Assembly (NCBI GenBank): GCA_026416775.1
Contig: JAOAEN010000040.1
Location: 1-8,877 of the forward strand
DNA length: 8,877 nt
Direction: 5' to 3'
From: Dehalococcoidales bacterium
GTDB taxonomy: Bacteria; Chloroflexota; Dehalococcoidia; Dehalococcoidales; RBG-16-60-22
Shown here: piece by piece, positions 5,581 through 8,877 of the stretch
How positions within the stretch are numbered: the stretch's first letter is position 1
How the letters are laid out: each line of letters starts with the position of its first letter
Program-made: the position numbers and the translations under genes
Notes under the pieces: generated by a model
The model's input: only the letters and a program-made list of their open reading frames with translations
Databases searched by the model: none
What the model was told of the DNA's origin: nothing

Positions 5581-6348
5581 ATGGGCAGAGTCAGCGGGAA
5601 AGTTGCCATTGTTACTGGTGGTGCCTCAGGTATCGGCGAAGCGACGGCGAAGATCCTGGCCAAAGAGGGTGCCCGCACCGCCGTCGTGGACATTGATGAT
5701 GACAACGGTAAAAGGGTCGTCAGCGAAATCCGGGATGCCGGCGGCACCGCCGGGTACTGGCATACCGATGTCTCCCGGGAAAAGGAAGTCGCGCAGAGCT
5801 TTGCCGATATCTTCCAGAAATTCGGCAGCCTTCACATCCTGGTGAACAACGCCGGCATTGCCGGCCATGCCCGGCCGACCCATGAGACACCCACCGAAGA
5901 ATGGGACAGAGTAATGGATGTCAACCTCAAGGGGACGTTTTTCTGCACCAAGTATGCCGTCCCCTACATCCTGAAATCCGGCGGCGGCAGCGTCATCAAC
6001 GTCTCTTCAATCATGGGTATCCTGGGCGGCCCGACACCGGTCTACAACACCTCCAAGGGTGCCATCAGGCAGTTGACCAAGTCGGATGCGGTGACCTACG
6101 CGAGCAGGAACATCCGGTTCAACTCCGTCCATCCCGGCTACATCATTACCCCGCTTTTCAAGAAGCTGGCGGAAAAGAGCCCTCTGGGCGTGGAAGGTTC
6201 AATCAAGGCAGAAAGCGAGAAGATCCCGCTGGGGCGCATGGGGACCCCGGAGGACATCGCCTACGGCATCCTGTTCCTGGCTTCCGACGAGTCCAGCTAC
6301 ATCACCGGGATGGAGATGATTATTGACGGCGGCAAAATCATTGTCTGA
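5581..6348 (+). CDS. Short-chain dehydrogenase/reductase SDR-2 (255 aa)
   Basis: Paralogue of SDR-1 with every key residue at the same number. TGGASGIG lies at 12-19. D37 in VVDIDD indicates NAD(H) preference. NNAG is at 89-92 and the tetrad is N115, S143, Y155 and K159 (YNTSK). NSVHPGYIITPL (181-192) and IDGG at the end complete the fold. Identity to SDR-1 is about 64% by hand count. It is lowest around residues 201-216, the region after alpha-FG that usually covers the substrate, so the pair may act on different substrates or stereoisomers. The start at 5581 follows GGGGGAG (5570-5576) with short spacing of 4. A frame extension to 5536 lies within the EthD gene and lacks SDR character. It follows the EthD stop by 13 bases and precedes SDR-3 by 14, consistent with one transcript. 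Confidence 0.93.
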   Translation: MGRVSGKVAIVTGGASGIGEATAKILAKEGARTAVVDIDDDNGKRVVSEIRDAGGTAGYWHTDVSREKEVAQSFADIFQKFGSLHILVNNAGIAGHARPTHETPTEEWDRVMDVNLKGTFFCTKYAVPYILKSGGGSVINVSSIMGILGGPTPVYNTSKGAIRQLTKSDAVTYASRNIRFNSVHPGYIITPLFKKLAEKSPLGVEGSIKAESEKIPLGRMGTPEDIAYGILFLASDESSYITGMEMIIDGGKIIV

Positions 6349-6362
6349 TACGGGGGGCTGGT

Positions 6363-7241
6363 ATGGCAAAAATGCTTGAAGGTAGGGTGGCGGTGGTCAC
6401 CGGAGCCGGCAGCGGTATCGGACGCGCCGAGGCCATCGGGCTGGCAGCCCACGGAGCCAAAGTGGTGGTCAACGATATCGGCACGTCCCATGACGGACAT
6501 GGCACGTCGCCCAAGCCGGCCGAAGCCGTGGTGAGGGAAATCACCGAAGCCGGCGGCGAGGCGGTGGCGAATTTCGATAGCGTCGCAGGCGAAAAAGGCG
6601 CCGAGAGCATTATCCAGGCAGCCATCGATACGTTCGGGCGCATTGATATCCTGGTGAACAATGCCGGTGTGGTACGCGACCCCCACGATGTCGACGAAGT
6701 AAGCCCGGACGACTGGGAAATACTCATCAGGACCCATCTTTACGGCACCTTCTACTGCACCCGCCGGGCATGTGCGTTCATGAAAAAACAACGCTACGGC
6801 AGGGTCATTAACACTTCCTCCCACGTCGGTCTGGGGTGGAAGGGATTTGCCGCCTACTGTGCCGCCAAAGAGGGCATCATCGGGCTCACCCGAACGGTGG
6901 CACGCGATATGGCGGAATACGGTATCACCTGCAATGCCATCCGCCCGATTGCCGCCTGGAGGGGCACGAAAGAAAACATCCCGCGCGTTGCCGTCAACCG
7001 CCCGGAAGACGTCGCTAGTCTGGTCGTCTACCTCGCGAGTGAAGGGGCCGACCACATCAACGGCTGTGTTTTTGAGGTATGGCGGGGGCATGTGGGAATC
7101 TTTACTGAACCGCCGCCCGTAAAACAGGTACTCAAGAAAGACGGGAGCTGGACCGCCGAAGAACTCGCCGAGGTTATTCCTAAAACACTCACCCGGGGGC
7201 ACTCGCGCACCCGGCTTCCGGACGCCCTGAACCTGGGCTAA
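6363..7241 (+). CDS. SDR-3, resembling the dehydrogenase domain of multifunctional enzyme 2 (292 aa)
   Basis: SDR oxidoreductase of a different branch from SDR-1 and SDR-2. TGAGSGIG (13-20) and VVVNDIG with D38 form the cofactor site. A long insert (residues 41-55) precedes AVVREITEAGGEAVANFDSV, a pattern shared with the (3R)-hydroxyacyl-CoA dehydrogenase domain of peroxisomal multifunctional enzyme 2. NNAG is at 99-102. The usual tetrad Asn is H125 (RTHLYGTF), as in that branch. S153, Y165 and K169 (YCAAK) complete the site. After the SDR fold a tail of about 45 residues contains FTEPPPVKQVL and GSWTAEELAEVIPKTL, also typical of this branch. Oxidation of a 3-hydroxyacyl-CoA or a bulky cyclic alcohol is therefore plausible but unproven. 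It is the last gene of the plus operon; a weak G-rich binding site (GGGGGG at 6352-6357) precedes the ATG. Confidence 0.9.
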   Translation: MAKMLEGRVAVVTGAGSGIGRAEAIGLAAHGAKVVVNDIGTSHDGHGTSPKPAEAVVREITEAGGEAVANFDSVAGEKGAESIIQAAIDTFGRIDILVNNAGVVRDPHDVDEVSPDDWEILIRTHLYGTFYCTRRACAFMKKQRYGRVINTSSHVGLGWKGFAAYCAAKEGIIGLTRTVARDMAEYGITCNAIRPIAAWRGTKENIPRVAVNRPEDVASLVVYLASEGADHINGCVFEVWRGHVGIFTEPPPVKQVLKKDGSWTAEELAEVIPKTLTRGHSRTRLPDALNLG

Positions 7242-7305
7242 AGTGCACGGCTACCGCCGCGGTCCGCGTTTCGCATATGAAGACGGAAGCTGAACGCCAG
7301 GATGA

Positions 7306-7359
7306 AGCCCCCGGTCAAGTGCGTCCGGCCCCATCATCCCGCACCGGAAGCCGGGGGCT
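7306..7359. terminator. Large imperfect hairpin in the convergent spacer
   Basis: Arms AGCCCCCGG (7306-7314) and CCGGGGGCT (7351-7359) pair perfectly. Inside them GTGCG (7319-7323) pairs with CGCAC (7340-7344). The structure sits in the 145-base gap between the SDR-3 stop and the stop of the opposing LuxR gene, where a bidirectional transcription end is expected. Only a weak TTT follows on the plus strand and no U-tract on the minus strand, so factor-independent termination is uncertain. The rest of the gap shows nothing else. Confidence 0.5.
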
Positions 7360-7386
7360 ACCGTTTAGATAGACCCTGACGGCAGG

Positions 7387-8352
7387 CTACTCTTCCCAGA
7401 TATCCGATTGCAGGAATGTTGCCAGATTTGTCCCCTGATTGGTCAGTCTGAGCTTACGCCTTATCTTCTCACGGTGATGGTTAATGGTGGCTTCGGAAAC
7501 GCCACGTGCCGCGGCAATTTCCTTGGTGCGCATGCCGCTGCGTATCATGTTGCAGATGGTAATCTCCGTGGGGGTAAGCGAGTGGAAGGAGCGGGAAAGC
7601 CGGTTGATAAATGGTGAGGTAATCTGCTCAAGACCGTGCCGCAGCATCTGGACATACCTCACCTGGGCGGGGGCAAGCTGGGGTTCAAGGACATCCAGTA
7701 TGGGCATGATGACCTTTTCCATGTTCACCTTGATATCGCGGTAGATCTCCTGCTTTTCCTGCTCAATCTGGGAAAGGAGCGTGCGCAGTGCCGTATTGGC
7801 TTCCTGAAGTGCCTGACGCTCCACGGTAAGCTGGCGGTTGGCTTCCTCCAGCTCTGCCTCCGCCGAGATCCTCGTGGCGATGGTGCCGATCTGCTCGGCC
7901 ACCGCATCAAGCAACGCCCGCTCCTCTTTCAGGAAAGGGCCCTCATCCTCCGGCGGACGTTCCTCAAGATAGAAAATGGCCACCTCACCCACCGGCTGAT
8001 GGTACATGTAGATGCGCGCCGCCTGCCTCCAACTGGTAACCCGGAACTGCCGGCTGGTGAAGGTCTTGTCCCTGAAGATGATGCGGCAGCAGGTAACCTC
8101 CGGGTACTGCCAGGAAAGGGGCAGGAAATCAACAAGCTCCCTGAGAAGGTCGTCAAGGGAATGAAGGTGCCTTTCTGCAAGCTGGGATATCCCGTAGAGG
8201 CAGTTCAACTCCTTGATGCGCTCGCGCAGCGCCAGTTCAACGTTACCACTGGTGATTTCCCCGTGGAGAGGCAACCGCCACAGCCGCGCCAGCTCGCTTG
8301 ACGGCAGGAAGGCATCATTACCTCCGGATGGTACGGCACCGTCAGTATCCAT
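7387..8352 (-). CDS. LuxR-type response regulator with N-terminal GAF-like sensor (321 aa)
   Basis: Cytoplasmic transcription factor in three parts. Residues 40-160 begin with ALRERIKELNCLYGISQLAE and form a GAF-like region (FYLEERPPEDEGPFLKEERALLDAVAEQIGT is its ending pattern), probably sensing a small ligand or redox state. Residues 163-215 are Glu/Gln/Leu-rich with heptads (ELEEANRQLTVERQALQEAN) and should form a coiled-coil dimer. Residues 258-315 are a LuxR/FixJ helix-turn-helix: LTPTEITICNMIRSGMRTKE, then GVSEATINHHREKIRRKL. No phosphoacceptor receiver domain and no membrane segment are seen. The ATG at 8352 lacks a clear Shine-Dalgarno sequence, so poor translation or a leaderless transcript is possible; no better in-frame start was found. 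It is divergent from the NuoE-like gene across 125 bases and could regulate it. The target is inferred from position only. Confidence 0.88.
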   Translation of the reverse strand: MDTDGAVPSGGNDAFLPSSELARLWRLPLHGEITSGNVELALRERIKELNCLYGISQLAERHLHSLDDLLRELVDFLPLSWQYPEVTCCRIIFRDKTFTSRQFRVTSWRQAARIYMYHQPVGEVAIFYLEERPPEDEGPFLKEERALLDAVAEQIGTIATRISAEAELEEANRQLTVERQALQEANTALRTLLSQIEQEKQEIYRDIKVNMEKVIMPILDVLEPQLAPAQVRYVQMLRHGLEQITSPFINRLSRSFHSLTPTEITICNMIRSGMRTKEIAAARGVSEATINHHREKIRRKLRLTNQGTNLATFLQSDIWEE

Positions 8353-8410
8353 GAGGGGACTTCTTTTACTGCCTATATTTGATGGGCATTAACTGGGTAA
8401 TTTTCCCGTA

Positions 8411-8439
8411 TTAACATTTCCAAGCTTATCAGGTATTTT
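8411..8439 (+). promoter_or_regulatory. Candidate promoter for the NuoE-like gene
   Basis: TTAACA (8411-8416, five of six to the -35 consensus) is followed after 17 bases by TATTTT (8434-8439, four of six to the -10). Transcription would start near 8446, leaving a leader of about 30 bases that contains AAAGGAGG at 8465-8472. ATTAAC occurs twice, at 8389-8394 and 8410-8415, 21 bases apart or two helical turns, which could mark a regulator site. Confidence 0.4.
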
Positions 8440-8477
8440 AGGGTTAGTCAAGCCAATCTTCGCAAAAGGAGGCCTTT

Positions 8478-8877
8478 ATGCCGAAGCCGTCGCTTGAAGG
8501 GATACTGGAGGGGCGCCGCAGCCAGCCCAGCCAGCTCATTGAGGTCCTGCAGGATATCCAGGAAAATTACGGCCACATATCACAGGAGGCCATGCAGTCA
8601 GTGGCCCGCAACCTCGGCGTTCCGTTGATTGAGGTATACCGGGTTGCCTGCTTCTACAAGGCTTTCCGGCTGAAGCCCGCCGGGAAATACGTCCTGACCA
8701 TCTGCACGGGGACCGCCTGTCATGTCCGCGGGTCAAACCTTCTCCTTGAGTACGCGATGGGCCAGCTCGGTATCAGGCCCGGCGAAGTAACGCCGGACGG
8801 GCTTTTCTCCATCAACGCGGTGAACTGTCTCGGTGCCTGCGCCATGGGCCCGATCGTCGTTGAAAACAGTACCTATC
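8478..8877 (+). CDS. NuoE/HndA-type [2Fe-2S] subunit, 3'-truncated by the window edge
   Basis: Thioredoxin-like [2Fe-2S] ferredoxin subunit of NADH-linked complexes: complex I NuoE, NADP- or NAD-reducing hydrogenase HndA/HydC type, or NAD-dependent formate dehydrogenase gamma. The 133 residues visible start with a helical region, LIEVLQDIQENYGHISQEAM (20-39), and VPLIEVYRVACFYKAF (48-63), where the family usually has VATFY. All four cluster ligands are visible: C76 and C81 (CTGTAC) and C117 and C121 (CLGAC). Only the last 20 to 35 residues are missing. AAAGGAGG at 8465-8472 lies 5 bases before the ATG. The frame stays open to the right edge. The flavoprotein subunit (NuoF/HndC-like) is expected next. 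Which complex it serves cannot be told from this subunit. Confidence 0.92.
   Translation, partial: MPKPSLEGILEGRRSQPSQLIEVLQDIQENYGHISQEAMQSVARNLGVPLIEVYRVACFYKAFRLKPAGKYVLTICTGTACHVRGSNLLLEYAMGQLGIRPGEVTPDGLFSINAVNCLGACAMGPIVVENSTY

Noticed and set aside
6297..7202. Long open frame on the minus strand opposite SDR-3
   Set aside because: It overlaps a clear SDR gene with all motifs. Its own translation is low-complexity in type with no recognisable fold.
7636..8301. Plus-strand open frame of about 220 codons opposite the LuxR gene
   Set aside because: The minus strand encodes an unmistakable LuxR helix-turn-helix and coiled coil here; the plus frame has no binding site or motif.
1..8877. 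Mobile elements, CRISPR arrays, tRNA or rRNA genes
   Set aside because: No transposase or integrase motifs, no regularly spaced repeats, and no RNA-gene-like conserved stretches were seen in any of the spacers.

Overview
The window is GC-rich bacterial chromosome with compact gene spacing, strong AGGAGG-type ribosome binding sites and mixed ATG/GTG starts. I recognise no phage, plasmid, IS or CRISPR signature. The protein types (HxH cupins next to EthD-like proteins, tandem SDR dehydrogenases, an IclR regulator, a GAF-like/LuxR regulator and a NuoE/HndA-type [2Fe-2S] subunit) suggest an anaerobic or facultative bacterium with broad oxidative catabolism, such as Dehalococcoidia/Chloroflexota or Desulfobacterota. 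That placement is inference from gene style; no marker gene is present to settle it.

Layout. 134-703 (+) is a cupin, facing the end of a three-gene minus-strand operon. That operon reads from right to left: EthD-like protein (2800-2468), second cupin (2367-1885), Gfo/Idh/MocA oxidoreductase (1820-750). A 294-base divergent control region (2801-3094) separates it from a six-gene plus-strand operon: IclR regulator (3095-3886), third cupin (3890-4324), SDR-1 (4382-5170), EthD protein (5226-5567), SDR-2 (5581-6348) and SDR-3 (6363-7241). A convergent spacer with a large hairpin follows. Then comes a minus-strand GAF-like/LuxR regulator (8352-7387), divergent from a NuoE-like gene (8478 onward) that runs off the right edge.

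How it may work. The two divergent operons have the same composition: one small cupin, one EthD-type dimeric alpha/beta-barrel protein and at least one NAD(P)-dependent oxidoreductase, with the IclR regulator in a position to control both. A plausible reading is one catabolic locus in which dehydrogenases oxidise hydroxyl groups of a cyclic or polyhydroxylated substrate while cupin and EthD proteins isomerise, dehydrate or cleave intermediates. The substrate cannot be read from sequence. There is no CoA ligase, transporter or oxygenase in the window, so the pathway must continue elsewhere. The right-hand LuxR/NuoE pair looks like a separate redox unit (NADH-linked hydrogenase, formate dehydrogenase or complex I-like).
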